A stretch of DNA of 64,000 nt from Chitinophagaceae bacterium (GCA_023957575.1 JAMLGU010000002.1:434001-498000); one strand, 5' to 3'; positions 42,451 to 52,451 are shown, counted from the first letter of the stretch. The notes: generated by a model not told the origin, from the sequence alone. Program-made: numbers and translations.

Positions 42451-43143
42451 TTAATCCATATAACCCTGATCTGCAAAACTAAGGTATCCGCTTTCGCTTA
42501 CGATAATATGGTCTATCACATTCATTTCCATGATTTTTGCGGCCTGTCTTAATTTATCGGTGATCTTTTTATCCTGCTCACTGGGATTAGGGTTTCCGGA
42601 AGGATGATTATGAAAAAGCACAAGGTTGACAGCTGTTTTTTCAAGTGCTTTTTTTAATATAATTCTTGTATCTACTATAGTTGAAGCAATGCCGCCTTCG
42701 CTAAGAATTTCGATGCCAAGAATTTTGTTTCTTATGTTCATGTACACCACTCCAAACAACTCTCTGTCCATATCCCTGTATCGCTCCTGCAGATACCCCC
42801 CAATATCTTTCGAATTGGTCAGGAACTTTTTATTTAAAATATTTCCGGCCTGCCGCCTGCGACCGAGTTCCAATGCAGCAGCGATGGTAATCGCTTTGGC
42901 CTCGCCAATGCCCTTCACCTTGGTCAAATCTTTAATACTTAGTTTTCCTAATTCGTTCAGGTCGTTATCGCTGAGTTGCAAAACTTCCTTTGCCAGGTCA
43001 ACAGCCGATTTTTTGGGTGTCCCATTATGAATTAATATTGCCAGTAGTTCCGAGTCGGATAAATTTTCGGCGCCCAAAGAAATCATTTTCTCACGAGGTC
43101 TGTCATCTTTTGCCCATTGTTTAATTGTGTTCTTTGCATCCAT
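42451..43143 (-). CDS. radC: RadC family JAB/MPN metalloprotein
   Basis: A 230-residue protein. A helix-hairpin-helix region (about 60-95, LGKLSIKDLTKVKGIGEAKA) is followed by the JAMM metal site HNHPSGNPNPSEQD (about 170-183) with the upstream glutamate in LFGVVYMN and related strands. RadC proteins are widespread; the DNA-repair name is historical and the activity is unproven. ATG at 43143 is used; an upstream TTG at 43158 would add five residues. Confidence 0.95.
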   Translation of the reverse strand: MDAKNTIKQWAKDDRPREKMISLGAENLSDSELLAILIHNGTPKKSAVDLAKEVLQLSDNDLNELGKLSIKDLTKVKGIGEAKAITIAAALELGRRRQAGNILNKKFLTNSKDIGGYLQERYRDMDRELFGVVYMNIRNKILGIEILSEGGIASTIVDTRIILKKALEKTAVNLVLFHNHPSGNPNPSEQDKKITDKLRQAAKIMEMNVIDHIIVSESGYLSFADQGYMD

Positions 43144-43267
43144 TTGCACAAAATACAAAAGTTCCTGAAAATTTGTGTTTCGCTTTTTTTTCTGAGATTG
43201 TTTCTGTGGAACAGCAGATTAGTGGCATTTGCCAAAAAATTGAAATATGAAACAGCGCCGATTGCTT

Positions 43268-44002
43268 TTACAAACTCATCTTTTCCTTGAACTTTACCGT
43301 TTGCCTACGACTGACTTCGATTTTATCGCCATTTTTCAATTCCAACAAAAGACCGTTGTTGAAATAAGACTCTACTTTTTCTACCATGCGGAGGTTTACA
43401 ATATTCTTGCGGTTGGTTCTAAAAAATACTTTAGGATCCAGTCTTTCCTCTAAGGCATTTAATGATTTCAAAATCAAAGGCTTATTATTTCCAAAATGTA
43501 CTTTGGCATAATTGCCTACGCTTTCAAACAGTCTGATTTCACTCAGCTTTATAAACCAGCAACGATCGCCGTCTTTTACAAACACCAAGCTATTTTCTGT
43601 CAAAATATCTTTGTCAATATTATCGGCGCTTTTTTCTTCTTTATAGTCAGGTATATTCAGTTTTTTTATTGCTTCTTCCAGTCTTTTTTTGTCGATGGGC
43701 TTTAGCAGATAATCCAATGCGTTTACCTCAAATGCCTTGAATGCATACTCATCATAAGCGGTGGTAAAAATTACGACAGGAACAGTTTCCAGTTCGGCAA
43801 GCATATCAAAGCCCGTTTTCCCGGGCATTTGAATATCCAAAAAAATCAGATCGGGTTGGTGGTGATTTATTTTTTCAATGGCAGTGGCTGCGTTTCCGGC
43901 TTCGTCAATAATTTCAATTTCCGGGAAATCTTGTAATAATTTTTTCAGCTCGGTTCTGGCCAGCCTTTCGTCATCAATAATTATTGTTCGAATGGTTATC
44001 AT
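43268..44002 (-). CDS. LytTR-family response regulator
   Basis: A 244-residue regulator. The receiver domain (about 1-125) has acidic residues in IIIDDERLAR, the phosphoacceptor Asp in LIFLDIQMPGKTG (about 55), Thr in FTTAYDEYAFKAF and Lys in LLKPIDK. The LytTR DNA-binding domain (about 140-242) includes IRLFESVGNYAKVHF and FFRTNRKNIVNLRMVEKVE. It follows the histidine kinase gene by 9 bp. Target genes are not apparent nearby. Confidence 0.95.
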   Translation of the reverse strand: MITIRTIIIDDERLARTELKKLLQDFPEIEIIDEAGNAATAIEKINHHQPDLIFLDIQMPGKTGFDMLAELETVPVVIFTTAYDEYAFKAFEVNALDYLLKPIDKKRLEEAIKKLNIPDYKEEKSADNIDKDILTENSLVFVKDGDRCWFIKLSEIRLFESVGNYAKVHFGNNKPLILKSLNALEERLDPKVFFRTNRKNIVNLRMVEKVESYFNNGLLLELKNGDKIEVSRRQTVKFKEKMSL

Positions 44003-44011
44003 AACTCATTT

Positions 44012-45079
44012 TTAATTTATCCGAATAGTAACTTTTGCCTGTACAGTGTCGGCATCGAGTTGCTTTATGGCAAAACATCCTTTTTCACCATATATCAAAT
44101 TTAGCCTTTCGTTTGTACTTTTTACACCGAACCCGTCATTTTTGCCATTTCCGTTAAGGCGCCCTGTATTCAACACCAGTAACTCCAGAGAAGTTTTTTT
44201 TATTTGGGCTGAAATTTTGATAGTACCTCCATTTACTTCCTGGCTGATGCCATGTTTGATGGCGTTTTCCACCATTGATTGAACCATCATGGGAGGAATA
44301 GGAAGTGGTAATGTGTCTTTATCTATTTCAAAAACCACCTTTAAGCGGTCTTCAAACCGAATGTACTCCAGCGCCAGATAATCTTCTACAATTTTTATTT
44401 CCTGGTTCAAGGGAACAGTTTGGGTTTTATGCATATTGATGCTGCTGCGCAAAATATTGCTAAGTTCGGTAATAGCATCTCTGGCCCTATCGGGATTTTC
44501 GTTTACCAAGGCACGAATACTGTTTAGCGCATTAAAAATAAAATGTGGGTTGATATTGGATTTGATGGTGTTGAGTTCCAGTTCTTTCACTAATGATTTT
44601 AACTGTAGGGTTTGAATACGTTCTTGCTGTGCATAGGTGATATAGTGATAAATTAAATAAAAGGAATTCCAGCTCAGGATATACATCATCCACGACAAAG
44701 TATTCATTAGCAATATTGATAAAAAACTTTTGCTTTTCATCAGCTCCAATTCTCTGGCAGAATTGAGGTGAAGTGTTCTAAAAGCAATCTGTTCTGCATA
44801 TCCGCAAATAAACGCCGTGAAAATACTCAAAAGGATAAAATAGAGTATCTGCCGTTGTATTTTTACTGATAAAAGCCTGAATTTCAAAATAAACATTCGC
44901 ATCAGATGGGTAAGCAAAACTCCGATTGCTACATACACAAAGGCTCTAAGCAAAAGAAATTCCTGGTCTGCCGGTTTTGAAAATTTTCCATAAAACCATG
45001 CAAAAAATATATGCATGGTAAGAAATGCCGACCAGCCAACCAGTTGAAAAATCCAATATCTTTTGTTTCCCAGTAACAT
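44012..45079 (-). CDS. LytS-type sensor histidine kinase
   Basis: A 355-residue membrane kinase. The N-terminal ~155 residues hold four hydrophobic helices; a short coiled coil (QQERIQTLQLKSLVKELELN) leads to the His_kinase motif NPHFIFNALNSIRALV (phospho-His about 178), and the ATP-binding N-box is QSMVENAIKHG. It is typical of the Bacteroidota LytS/YehU group with an unknown ligand. It forms a two-gene unit with the response regulator. TAGCTTTG at 45091-45084 (minus) lies just before the ATG and may be its -7 box. Confidence 0.95.
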   Translation of the reverse strand: MLLGNKRYWIFQLVGWSAFLTMHIFFAWFYGKFSKPADQEFLLLRAFVYVAIGVLLTHLMRMFILKFRLLSVKIQRQILYFILLSIFTAFICGYAEQIAFRTLHLNSARELELMKSKSFLSILLMNTLSWMMYILSWNSFYLIYHYITYAQQERIQTLQLKSLVKELELNTIKSNINPHFIFNALNSIRALVNENPDRARDAITELSNILRSSINMHKTQTVPLNQEIKIVEDYLALEYIRFEDRLKVVFEIDKDTLPLPIPPMMVQSMVENAIKHGISQEVNGGTIKISAQIKKTSLELLVLNTGRLNGNGKNDGFGVKSTNERLNLIYGEKGCFAIKQLDADTVQAKVTIRIN

Positions 45080-45204
45080 TTTACAAAGCTAAAAAATCTT
45101 TCTGCACACAAATAAGTAAAATTATTAATGGTAAAAAAGGATTGATAAAAGGAAATTCTTTTCAATATTGCAAATACCAGTATAGACATTGGGATTTTCC
45201 CAAC

Positions 45205-45235
45205 TTGTAAAATTTTTTAATTTATCTTATTTTTG
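45205..45235 (+). promoter_or_regulatory. Promoter of dxs
   Basis: TTG (45205-45207), 20-bp spacer, TATTTTTG (45228-45235): a good Bacteroidota promoter, 30 bp before the dxs ATG. Confidence 0.7.
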
Positions 45236-45265
45236 TACTTTTATTTATTGATTAATTCGTAATTA

Positions 45266-47194
45266 ATGACCATTCAACCCGGGCCGCTTCTTCAAACTGT
45301 TAATTCTCCAGAGGATTTAAAAAAAATTCCTTTGGAAAAATTGCATATATTTTGCGATGAACTGAGACAGTATATTATAGATGTGGTGAGTGTGCATGGA
45401 GGTCATTTTGCCGCCAGCCTGGGTGTGGTAGAGCTTACGGCTGCATTACATTATGTGTATAATACGCCTTATGACTTATTGGTTTGGGATGTGGGGCACC
45501 AGGCTTATGGCCATAAAATAATTACAGGTCGCAGAGATAGGTTTGAAACTAACCGAAAGTATAAGGGCATTAGCGGATTTCCCAAAATAGCTGAAAGCGA
45601 ATACGATACATTTGGCGTTGGTCATTCTTCTACCTCCATTTCTGCTGCTTTGGGTATGGCTTTGGCTGCCAAATACAAAAAAGAAGTTGAAAGAAAAGTA
45701 GTGGCTGTTATCGGCGATGGCTCCATGACGGCCGGAATGGCATTTGAAGGCTTGAATCATGCCGGAGTGTCCAATGCGGACGTGTTGATTATATTGAATG
45801 ATAATGGCATCAGCATTGATGAAAATACAGGGGCATTAAAAGAATATTTGACAGATATTGCCATTTCACCCACCTACAATAAATTTAAAGACGATGTATG
45901 GAATCTGGTAGGAAAACTACCTGTGGGGAAAAACTTTACGCGTGCGATGGCGCATAAGCTCATTGAGGGGCTGAAGAGTATGATGAGCAGTCATGCCAAT
46001 TTGTTCGAATCTTTAAAACTGAGGTATTTTGGCCCCATTGATGGTCATAATATCAGCAAACTGGTGGATACGCTCAATGACCTGAAGCAGATTCCGGGCC
46101 CAAAGCTATTGCACGTCATTACTACCAAAGGCAAAGGATATTCTAAGGCGGAAAAGGATCAAACCAGGTGGCATGCTCCGGGGCTGTTTGATAAAGTTAC
46201 CGGCGAAATTTTTAAAAAACAATACGAAACGCCACAACCGCCTAAGTATCAGGATGTTTTTGGCAAAACGATTATCGAGCTGGCAAAACAAAACGATAAA
46301 ATATTTGGCATTACTCCTGCAATGCCTTCGGGATGTTCGCTCAAGAATATGATGGACGAAATGCCGGATAGAGCAATTGATGTGGGGATATGCGAGCAGC
46401 ACGCTGTTACACTCAGCGCCGGCATGGCTACACAGGGGCTGAAAGTCTTTTGCAATATTTATTCTTCATTTATGCAAAGGGCGTATGACCAGGTAGTTCA
46501 TGATGTGGCTATACAGAAACTGCCGGTTATCTTCTGTCTCGACAGGGCAGGGGTTGTGGGCGATGATGGGCCCACACACCATGGCGTTTATGACATTGCT
46601 TATTTCCGATGCATTCCCAATATGGTCATCAGTGCGCCGATGAATGAGCGCGAATTGCGTAATCTGATGTTTACTGCTCAACTTGAAAAGACCGATTTCC
46701 CGATGGTTATCAGGTATCCGCGCGGGCAAGGCGTAATGCCTGAATGGGAGATGCCAATGGAGGAAATTGAGATTGGGAAGGGCAGAAAATTAAAAGATGG
46801 TAAAGGAATTGCGATTCTTAGCCTGGGTCATCCGGGCAATTTTGCGGCAAGCGCTATTCGTGATCTCAATAGGGATGAAGTATATCCGGCACATTTCGAT
46901 ATGCGGTTTGCCAAACCCTTGGACGAAGAATTGCTTCATGAGGTATGCCGCAATTATCCAAAAATAATAACCGTTGAGGATGGAGCCATAAAAGGAGGAT
47001 TTGGCAGCGCTGTTCTGGAATTTATGGCCGAAAACGGCTACAAAAACGAGGTAAAAATTTTGGGCATACCCGACAGGTTAGTGGAACACGGCACATTGAA
47101 AGAACTGCATAAAGAATGTGGCTATGATGCCGAAGGAATATTGGTAACCGTTAAAGAAATGCAGAAAGAAAAAATTAAAGAAACTGTTGTTTAG
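45266..47194 (+). CDS. dxs: 1-deoxy-D-xylulose-5-phosphate synthase
   Basis: A 642-residue thiamine-diphosphate enzyme that joins pyruvate and glyceraldehyde 3-phosphate, the first step of the MEP isoprenoid pathway. HGGHFAASLGVVELTAALHY, VWDVGHQAYGHKI and the ThDP motif IGDGSMTAGMAFEGLNHAG ... ILNDN are present; the transketolase pyrimidine domain includes CEQHAVTLSAGMATQG and FCLDRAGVVGDDGPTHHGV. Length and motifs are normal. ispE of the same pathway is also in the window. Confidence 0.97.
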   Translation: MTIQPGPLLQTVNSPEDLKKIPLEKLHIFCDELRQYIIDVVSVHGGHFAASLGVVELTAALHYVYNTPYDLLVWDVGHQAYGHKIITGRRDRFETNRKYKGISGFPKIAESEYDTFGVGHSSTSISAALGMALAAKYKKEVERKVVAVIGDGSMTAGMAFEGLNHAGVSNADVLIILNDNGISIDENTGALKEYLTDIAISPTYNKFKDDVWNLVGKLPVGKNFTRAMAHKLIEGLKSMMSSHANLFESLKLRYFGPIDGHNISKLVDTLNDLKQIPGPKLLHVITTKGKGYSKAEKDQTRWHAPGLFDKVTGEIFKKQYETPQPPKYQDVFGKTIIELAKQNDKIFGITPAMPSGCSLKNMMDEMPDRAIDVGICEQHAVTLSAGMATQGLKVFCNIYSSFMQRAYDQVVHDVAIQKLPVIFCLDRAGVVGDDGPTHHGVYDIAYFRCIPNMVISAPMNERELRNLMFTAQLEKTDFPMVIRYPRGQGVMPEWEMPMEEIEIGKGRKLKDGKGIAILSLGHPGNFAASAIRDLNRDEVYPAHFDMRFAKPLDEELLHEVCRNYPKIITVEDGAIKGGFGSAVLEFMAENGYKNEVKILGIPDRLVEHGTLKELHKECGYDAEGILVTVKEMQKEKIKETVV

Positions 47195-47318
47195 TTGTTG
47201 AATATTAGAAGATTGTCAGATTGTCTGATTGCAGATTTCAAATAAAATCATGTCAATAGGTGTCTGATTTAATTCGTTATCATCTTACCATTTTCGATTC
47301 TCAAATAAATGGATTTCG

Positions 47319-48218
47319 TCAAATTGCCAAGCCCAGCCCGAAGGTTATCGAAAAAAGAAGAATGGTAAGCGACAGATTTTTCAATTCCTCATCATACACA
47401 TCGGTTGATTTTGAGGTATTTATTCTGTAAATATTTCTAAAAAACAGAGGTACTGCCAGCAGAAACATCCATTGAAACGCAGTTTGATAATGTATCCATG
47501 TAAAACAAACTGCCAGTATAATTGCTGTTACAACAATTATACTATGATAAATTTTAGCTTTTTGCACGCCCATTTTCACCACTAAAGTGCTTTTTCCTGC
47601 CAACCTGTCTGAGGCTTCATCTCGTATATTATTAATATTGAGCACACCCATACTCAATAATCCAAAAGCCGAAGCCGGCAGTAATACAGGCCACTGCCAT
47701 TGTTTGGTATGTAATATATATATACCACACACTGCCACCAACCCAAAGAAAATAAAAACACTAAAGTCGCCCAATCCGGCATATCCATAGGGTTTTTTGC
47801 CCATTGTATAGGTAAGCGCCGCAGCAATGCTCAAAAGACCCACTAATAAAAAGAATAAATAAACTGCCATGCCTGAACCTTTCAGACCCATAATTATTAA
47901 GATAATTCCGGTAACGAATGTGAATGAGGAAAGGATTATCAGCATCAGCCTCATTTGAGAGGGAGTAATCCGCCCGCTTGTAAGCGCTCTTTCGTATTTG
48001 CTGGTACGGTTTTCATCGGCTTTTTTTATAAAATCGCCATAGTCATTGGCATAATTTGACAATATTTGGAGCAAAATAGCCGTTGTTAGCCCTAAAATAA
48101 AGACAACCAGGTTGAATTTTTTTTCCGAAAAAGCAATTGCACTGCCAATAAAAATATTTGAAACCGCTAAGGGTAAGGTTTTGGGCCTTGCAGCAGCTAT
48201 CCAGGGTTTTATGCTCAT
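47319..48218 (-). CDS. menA: 1,4-dihydroxy-2-naphthoate polyprenyltransferase
   Basis: A 299-residue UbiA-type membrane enzyme that attaches a polyprenyl chain to DHNA in menaquinone synthesis. WIAAARPKTLPLAVS, the first Asp motif NYANDYGDFIKKADENR (about 54-70) and the second NNIRDEASDRLAGKSTL (about 190-206) are visible, with about eight hydrophobic segments. Menaquinone is the usual respiratory quinone of Bacteroidota. It is divergent from the ribosomal cluster. Confidence 0.95.
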   Translation of the reverse strand: MSIKPWIAAARPKTLPLAVSNIFIGSAIAFSEKKFNLVVFILGLTTAILLQILSNYANDYGDFIKKADENRTSKYERALTSGRITPSQMRLMLIILSSFTFVTGIILIIMGLKGSGMAVYLFFLLVGLLSIAAALTYTMGKKPYGYAGLGDFSVFIFFGLVAVCGIYILHTKQWQWPVLLPASAFGLLSMGVLNINNIRDEASDRLAGKSTLVVKMGVQKAKIYHSIIVVTAIILAVCFTWIHYQTAFQWMFLLAVPLFFRNIYRINTSKSTDVYDEELKNLSLTILLFSITFGLGLAI

Positions 48219-48382
48219 TATTTTTCTGTGTTAAGCTATTAAACAGGGGTTGAAGTTAATATTAAATGATCTGTTCAATTGATTATTATTAATGATTGAT
48301 ATTGCTTTCACTGCTTTTGCAGGGAGGAGGGCAATATTATTAACTAATTGTAGAACAATCAAATAAAAATGTCAATAAAAAA

Positions 48383-48414
48383 TTGGGATATTTAAAATCT
48401 TACCCTTACCTTTG
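48383..48414 (+). promoter_or_regulatory. Promoter of the S10-spc ribosomal protein cluster
   Basis: TTG (48383-48385), 21-bp spacer, TACCTTTG (48407-48414). Predicted start about 48421, giving a ~20-nt leader before the rpsJ ATG at 48442. Confidence 0.75.
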
Positions 48415-48441
48415 CACTCCCAAATAAAATTTGGCGAAAAT

Positions 48442-48747
48442 ATGTCACAAAGAATCAGAATAAAATTACAATCTTACGATCACAACTTAGTTGATAAATC
48501 GGCTGAAAAAATCGTAAAGACCGTGCGCAGCACAGGCGCTGTGGTTACAGGCCCTATTCCTTTGCCCACACATCGCAAAATTTTTACTGTTCTTCGTTCA
48601 CCGCACGTGAACAAAAAAAGCCGCGAACAGTTTCAATTGGCTACCCACAAAAGGTTATTGGATATATATACTTCTTCTTCACGTACAGTAGATGCGTTGT
48701 CAAAACTGGATCTGCCAAGCGGCGTGGAAGTGGAGATTAAAGCATAA
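48442..48747 (+). CDS. rpsJ: 30S ribosomal protein S10
   Basis: A 101-residue head protein of the 30S subunit ([45 protein letters not shown]), also known as the antitermination factor NusE. ATG at 48442 gives the standard length. It is first in the cluster; the str genes (rpsL, rpsG, fusA) that often precede it are not upstream, where menA lies instead. A 338-bp gap separates it from rplC. Confidence 0.97.
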   Translation: MSQRIRIKLQSYDHNLVDKSAEKIVKTVRSTGAVVTGPIPLPTHRKIFTVLRSPHVNKKSREQFQLATHKRLLDIYTSSSRTVDALSKLDLPSGVEVEIKA

Positions 48748-49085
48748 AATTGTTTTGTTTAAAACAAACAATTAACGAAACAATCGTTTCAAAATAGTTC
48801 TTATAAAAAAAAATTCATCTCTCAAATCCGCTACAGCGGGCCAAAAGAGCACTGAAATCAAAGTTTCTTCTGGGAAAAGCTCAGAGGAGGCGTTAAATAA
48901 AAACAAGCCGTTCAGGGTTTGTTTACCGCCGGTACTTCTTAAAAAATAGAAAAGGTTGGCGGCTCCGATTCCGGCTACAGTCGGAACTATCGGAAGGGAT
49001 CGAATGTCAGATATTCCCGGAAACAGGAACCACCTTTCTTGACGTGTCCCCCAATAATCCTGAAGGCAAATAAAATTTTTTTAAA
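48748..49085 (+). promoter_or_regulatory. Long structured rpsJ-rplC gap, possible leader RNA
   Basis: This 338-bp non-coding gap is long for a ribosomal protein operon. It contains several hairpins: AATTGTTT/AAACAATT (48748-48773), GAAAC/GTTTC (48777-48790), ACAAGCC/GGTTTGT with a 6-nt loop (48903-48922), and TTCCG/CGGAA near 48970-48987. No clear T-tract terminator or TAnnTTTG promoter is seen. It could be an autoregulatory leader for rplC-rplD (L4 is a known autoregulator in other bacteria) or contain a REP-like insert. Confidence 0.4.
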
Positions 49086-49703
49086 ATGAAAGGTATTATT
49101 GGGAAAAAATTGGGAATGACCAGTGTCTATGATCCTTCGGGCAAACAAACTGCCTGCACAGTGATTGAGGCAGGTCCCTGTGTAGTTACGCAGGTGAAGA
49201 CAAAAGAAACAGATGGCTATAGTGCATTGCAAATCTCATTTGGAGATAAAAAAGAAAGCCGCACCACGCAACCAGAAAAAAACCACTACGCAAAAGCCAA
49301 TACTTCGGCTAAAAAAGTTTCAAAAGAATTTCGCGATTTTTCAATTAATAAAAATTTAGGGGATACGATCACCGTTGACATCTTTGAAGAAGGTGAAAAG
49401 GTAAACGTGGTAGGTACTACCAAAGGAAAAGGTTTTCAGGGCGTAGTTAAACGTCATGGTTTTCATGGAGTAGGTGAGCAGTCGCACGGGCAGCACGACC
49501 GTCAGAGAGCGCCCGGTTCATTGGGTAACTCATCTGATGCCAGCCGTGTAATGAAGGGTTTGCGCATGGCAGGCCGTATGGGAGGCGAAAGAGTGAAAAT
49601 GAAAGGATTAAAGGTGATGAAAGTTTTCCCCGAAAAGAACTATATCTTGATAAGCGGTTCTGTTCCGGGTCATATCGGATCTATTGTTTTAATTCAAAAT
49701 TAA
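49086..49703 (+). CDS. rplC: 50S ribosomal protein L3
   Basis: A 205-residue core protein of the 50S subunit, contacting the peptidyl transferase centre. MKGIIGKKLGMTSVYDPSG starts the protein; the loop GVGEQSHGQHDRQRAPGSLG with the conserved Gln near the PTC is present, and RMAGRMGGERVKMKGLKV follows. It is the first gene after the long gap and is 29 bp before rplD. Confidence 0.97.
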   Translation: MKGIIGKKLGMTSVYDPSGKQTACTVIEAGPCVVTQVKTKETDGYSALQISFGDKKESRTTQPEKNHYAKANTSAKKVSKEFRDFSINKNLGDTITVDIFEEGEKVNVVGTTKGKGFQGVVKRHGFHGVGEQSHGQHDRQRAPGSLGNSSDASRVMKGLRMAGRMGGERVKMKGLKVMKVFPEKNYILISGSVPGHIGSIVLIQN

Positions 49704-49732
49704 TTTAACCGATAAACTTAAAAATTTAGAAA

Positions 49733-50371
49733 ATGCAGATTGAAGTTTTAAATATAAAGGGAAAAGGCACAGGCCGTTCGGTTGAATTACCAGATGATAT
49801 TTTTGGAATTGAACCCAACGATCACGTAATATATTTGGCAGTTAAGCAATATCTTGCGGCGCAACGTCAGGGTACACACAAGGTGAAAACCCGCGCTGAA
49901 GTGAAGGGCGCCAGCAGAAAATTGCACAAACAAAAAGGCACCGGCGGTAGCCGTAAAGGTAATATCCGTAACCCGTTATACAAGGGTGGTGGTACCATTT
50001 TTGGGCCAAAGCCTCATGAATATGATTTTAAACTGAACAAAAAGGTTAAAGATCTGGCTAAGATGTCGGCCCTGGCTCACAAAGCAAAAGATAGTGCAAT
50101 TGTAGTAGTAGAGGATATTGTATTGGATACGCCCAAAACTAAAACAGCAGCCGAAATACTGAAGAACCTGAAGGTGAATGATAAAAAATCAATGTTTGTA
50201 TTGGCCGAACCAAATGATAATGTGGAAATATCATTAAGAAATATTGATACTGTATTGAGCGTTCTTTTGAACGACATTAATACTTATGATATTGTAAATG
50301 CTGATGTACTCGTTCTTACAGAAGGAGCAGCAAAAATTTTTACTGAAGAAGAGCAGGCAGTAGAAGCATAA
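49733..50371 (+). CDS. rplD: 50S ribosomal protein L4
   Basis: A 212-residue protein lining the exit tunnel: QRQGTHKVKTRAEVKGASRK and KGTGGSRKGNIRNPLYKGGG form the extended loop. The C-terminal globular part is typical. L4 is an autogenous repressor of the S10 operon in gammaproteobacteria; whether this applies here is unknown. Confidence 0.97.
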   Translation: MQIEVLNIKGKGTGRSVELPDDIFGIEPNDHVIYLAVKQYLAAQRQGTHKVKTRAEVKGASRKLHKQKGTGGSRKGNIRNPLYKGGGTIFGPKPHEYDFKLNKKVKDLAKMSALAHKAKDSAIVVVEDIVLDTPKTKTAAEILKNLKVNDKKSMFVLAEPNDNVEISLRNIDTVLSVLLNDINTYDIVNADVLVLTEGAAKIFTEEEQAVEA

Positions 50372-50395
50372 TGATAAACTGAAAAATAGAAAAAA

Positions 50396-50695
50396 ATGAA
50401 ACCATCAGAAATATTAATTAAGCCTATCATTACAGAAAAAGCAAATGCGCAACAGGAAAAGTTTCGCCGCTATGCTTTTAAGGTAGCCAAAAAGTCGAAT
50501 AAGTTAGAGATCAAAAAGGCCATTGAAACTATGTATGGCGTAAACGTAACTAATGTGAACACAGTGGTTTCTCCCGCAAAGAATAAAACCCGTTATACTA
50601 AGGCAGGTTTTATTAAGGGGCGTAAGCCAGGCTTTAAGAAGGCTTACATAACAGTGGCTGAGGGCGAGGAAATTGATTTGTATTCACATATTTAA
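50396..50695 (+). CDS. rplW: 50S ribosomal protein L23
   Basis: A 99-residue protein at the tunnel exit, docking site for trigger factor and SRP. ILIKPIITEKAN, RYAFKVAKKSNKLEIKKAIE and MYGVNVTNVNT are typical. It lies 24 bp after rplD; a 98-bp gap to rplB contains a hairpin (AAAAGGGTAT/ATATCCTTTT) that may be an mRNA processing or regulatory site. Confidence 0.96.
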   Translation: MKPSEILIKPIITEKANAQQEKFRRYAFKVAKKSNKLEIKKAIETMYGVNVTNVNTVVSPAKNKTRYTKAGFIKGRKPGFKKAYITVAEGEEIDLYSHI

Positions 50696-50793
50696 GCAAA
50701 AAGGGTATAAGTAATATCCTTTTAACAATAACAGAAAGGCAAACAACCGCCGCGAAGTGTTGAAAAAGCTGATAAGCAAAAGAAATTTTTAAA

Positions 50794-51633
50794 ATGGCAT
50801 TAAAAAAATTTAAACCAGTTACCGCAGGAACCCGTTGGAGAATCGGGAATGCGTATGCTGAAATCACTACTAATAAACCTGAAAAGAGTTTATTGGAAAC
50901 CAAAAAGAGTTCGGGTGGCAGAAACTCTTCCGGCCATCTTACCATGAGGTACAGAGGTGGTGGACAAAAACAAAAATATCGTCTTGTTGACTTTAAAAGA
51001 GATAAGCATAACGTAGAAGCAAAAGTAGCTTCCATTGAGTATGATCCGAACCGTACTGCGTTTATCGCTTTGGTGGAATATACCGATGGTGAAAAGCGTT
51101 ATATCATTGCTCCACAGGGTATTAAAGTAGGTTCTACCGTTATCAGCGGTCCGAGTGTAGCGCCTGAAGTGGGTAATACGCTGCTTCTTAAAAATATGCC
51201 TTTGGGTACCAATGTGCATAATATTGAACTTCGTCCCGGACAGGGTGGTGTGATGTCGCGCAGCGCCGGTTCTTCGGCACAGCTGACCAATAAGGAAGAA
51301 AAGTATGCTATTCTGAAAATGCCATCAGGTGAGTTAAGAAAAGTGTTGATTAATTGCTTTGCAACCGTAGGTGTGGTAAGTAATAGCGACCACAGCCTGC
51401 AAAGTATGGGTAAAGCTGGACGCAACAGATGGAAAGGCATTAAACCACGTACACGTGGTGTGGCAATGAACCCTGTAGATCACCCAATGGGTGGTGGTGA
51501 AGGTCGTGCATCAGGAGGACATCCTCGCAGCAGAACCGGTAAATACGCCAAAGGTGAAAAGACAAGAACCAAGGGTAAAGCAAGTGATAAACTTATTATC
51601 CAACGCAAAGATGGTAGTAAGTTGGCTAAATAA
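50794..51633 (+). CDS. rplB: 50S ribosomal protein L2
   Basis: A 279-residue protein needed for subunit joining and peptidyl transfer. The conserved tail [21 protein letters not shown] has the His close to the catalytic centre, and [19 protein letters not shown] lies in the first domain. Normal length. Confidence 0.98.
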   Translation: MALKKFKPVTAGTRWRIGNAYAEITTNKPEKSLLETKKSSGGRNSSGHLTMRYRGGGQKQKYRLVDFKRDKHNVEAKVASIEYDPNRTAFIALVEYTDGEKRYIIAPQGIKVGSTVISGPSVAPEVGNTLLLKNMPLGTNVHNIELRPGQGGVMSRSAGSSAQLTNKEEKYAILKMPSGELRKVLINCFATVGVVSNSDHSLQSMGKAGRNRWKGIKPRTRGVAMNPVDHPMGGGEGRASGGHPRSRTGKYAKGEKTRTKGKASDKLIIQRKDGSKLAK

Positions 51634-51673
51634 ATGAGTGAAAAAAATTATAAATCTTAAATCTTAATTATAA

Positions 51674-51940
51674 ATGGCTCGTTCGATTAAAAAAGGTCCT
51701 TATATAGCCACACACCTCGAAAAAAAGGTATTAGCTATAAACGAAGGAGGAGCAAAAAAGGCAGTAATAAAAACCTGGAGCCGTCGCTCTACTATTACTC
51801 CCGATTTTGTAGGCCACACATTTGCCGTGCACAATGGCAATAAATTTATACCTGTGTATGTAACAGAGTTTATGGTGGGACATAAATTAGGTGAGTTTGC
51901 ACCCACCCGTCACTTCAAAGGACATGCGGGTAATAAATAA
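51674..51940 (+). CDS. rpsS: 30S ribosomal protein S19
   Basis: An 88-residue head protein: [54 protein letters not shown]. It contacts S13 and 23S rRNA helix 38. The preceding 40 bp are AT-rich (ATAAATCTTAAATCTTAATT). Confidence 0.97.
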   Translation: MARSIKKGPYIATHLEKKVLAINEGGAKKAVIKTWSRRSTITPDFVGHTFAVHNGNKFIPVYVTEFMVGHKLGEFAPTRHFKGHAGNK

Positions 51941-52007
51941 AATTGATAAAAAAAAGTAAGTATGGTGTTAGGCCTGTGGCCAAAACCTGAAACTCGAAAT
52001 AAATAAA

Positions 52008-52442
52008 ATGGAAGCAGTAGCAAAACTTAGAAATTATCCGACATCACCCCGAAAAATGAGGCTTTTGGCTGATTTAATTCGCGGCAAAAAGGTGGATTTA
52101 GTGTTGGCAGAATTGGAGCACAACCCCAAACATCCTGCTGTACCTTTGCGCAAACTGGTGCTTAACGCAATCAACAACTGGAAGCAGGTAAACGAAGGCG
52201 GTGATGAAACCTCTTTGATTATCAAAACCATTTTCGTAGATGAAGGAAGAACATTAAAGCGTATGCGCCCTGCACCTCAGGGTCGTGGATACAAAATCCG
52301 CAAACGCAGCAATCACGTTACCATCATTGTAGATGAAAGACTGGAAAGTGATAAAAAGGAAAGAAAAAGCAACACAGAAAATGTGAAGAGCGAAGTAAAG
52401 AAAGCTCCTGCAAAAAAGACAAAAGAAACTAAAAACGCATAA
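52008..52442 (+). CDS. rplV: 50S ribosomal protein L22 with basic C-terminal tail
   Basis: A 144-residue tunnel protein. The core (about 1-112) shows NYPTSPRKMRLLADLIRGKK and GRTLKRMRPAPQGRGYKIRKR, the hairpin that lines the tunnel where macrolides bind. A ~30-residue lysine-rich tail (ERKSNTENVKSEVKKAPAKK) extends beyond the usual ~110 residues. It is 68 bp after rpsS and 9 bp before rpsC. Confidence 0.96.
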   Translation: MEAVAKLRNYPTSPRKMRLLADLIRGKKVDLVLAELEHNPKHPAVPLRKLVLNAINNWKQVNEGGDETSLIIKTIFVDEGRTLKRMRPAPQGRGYKIRKRSNHVTIIVDERLESDKKERKSNTENVKSEVKKAPAKKTKETKNA

Positions 52443-52451
52443 CCAATAAAT

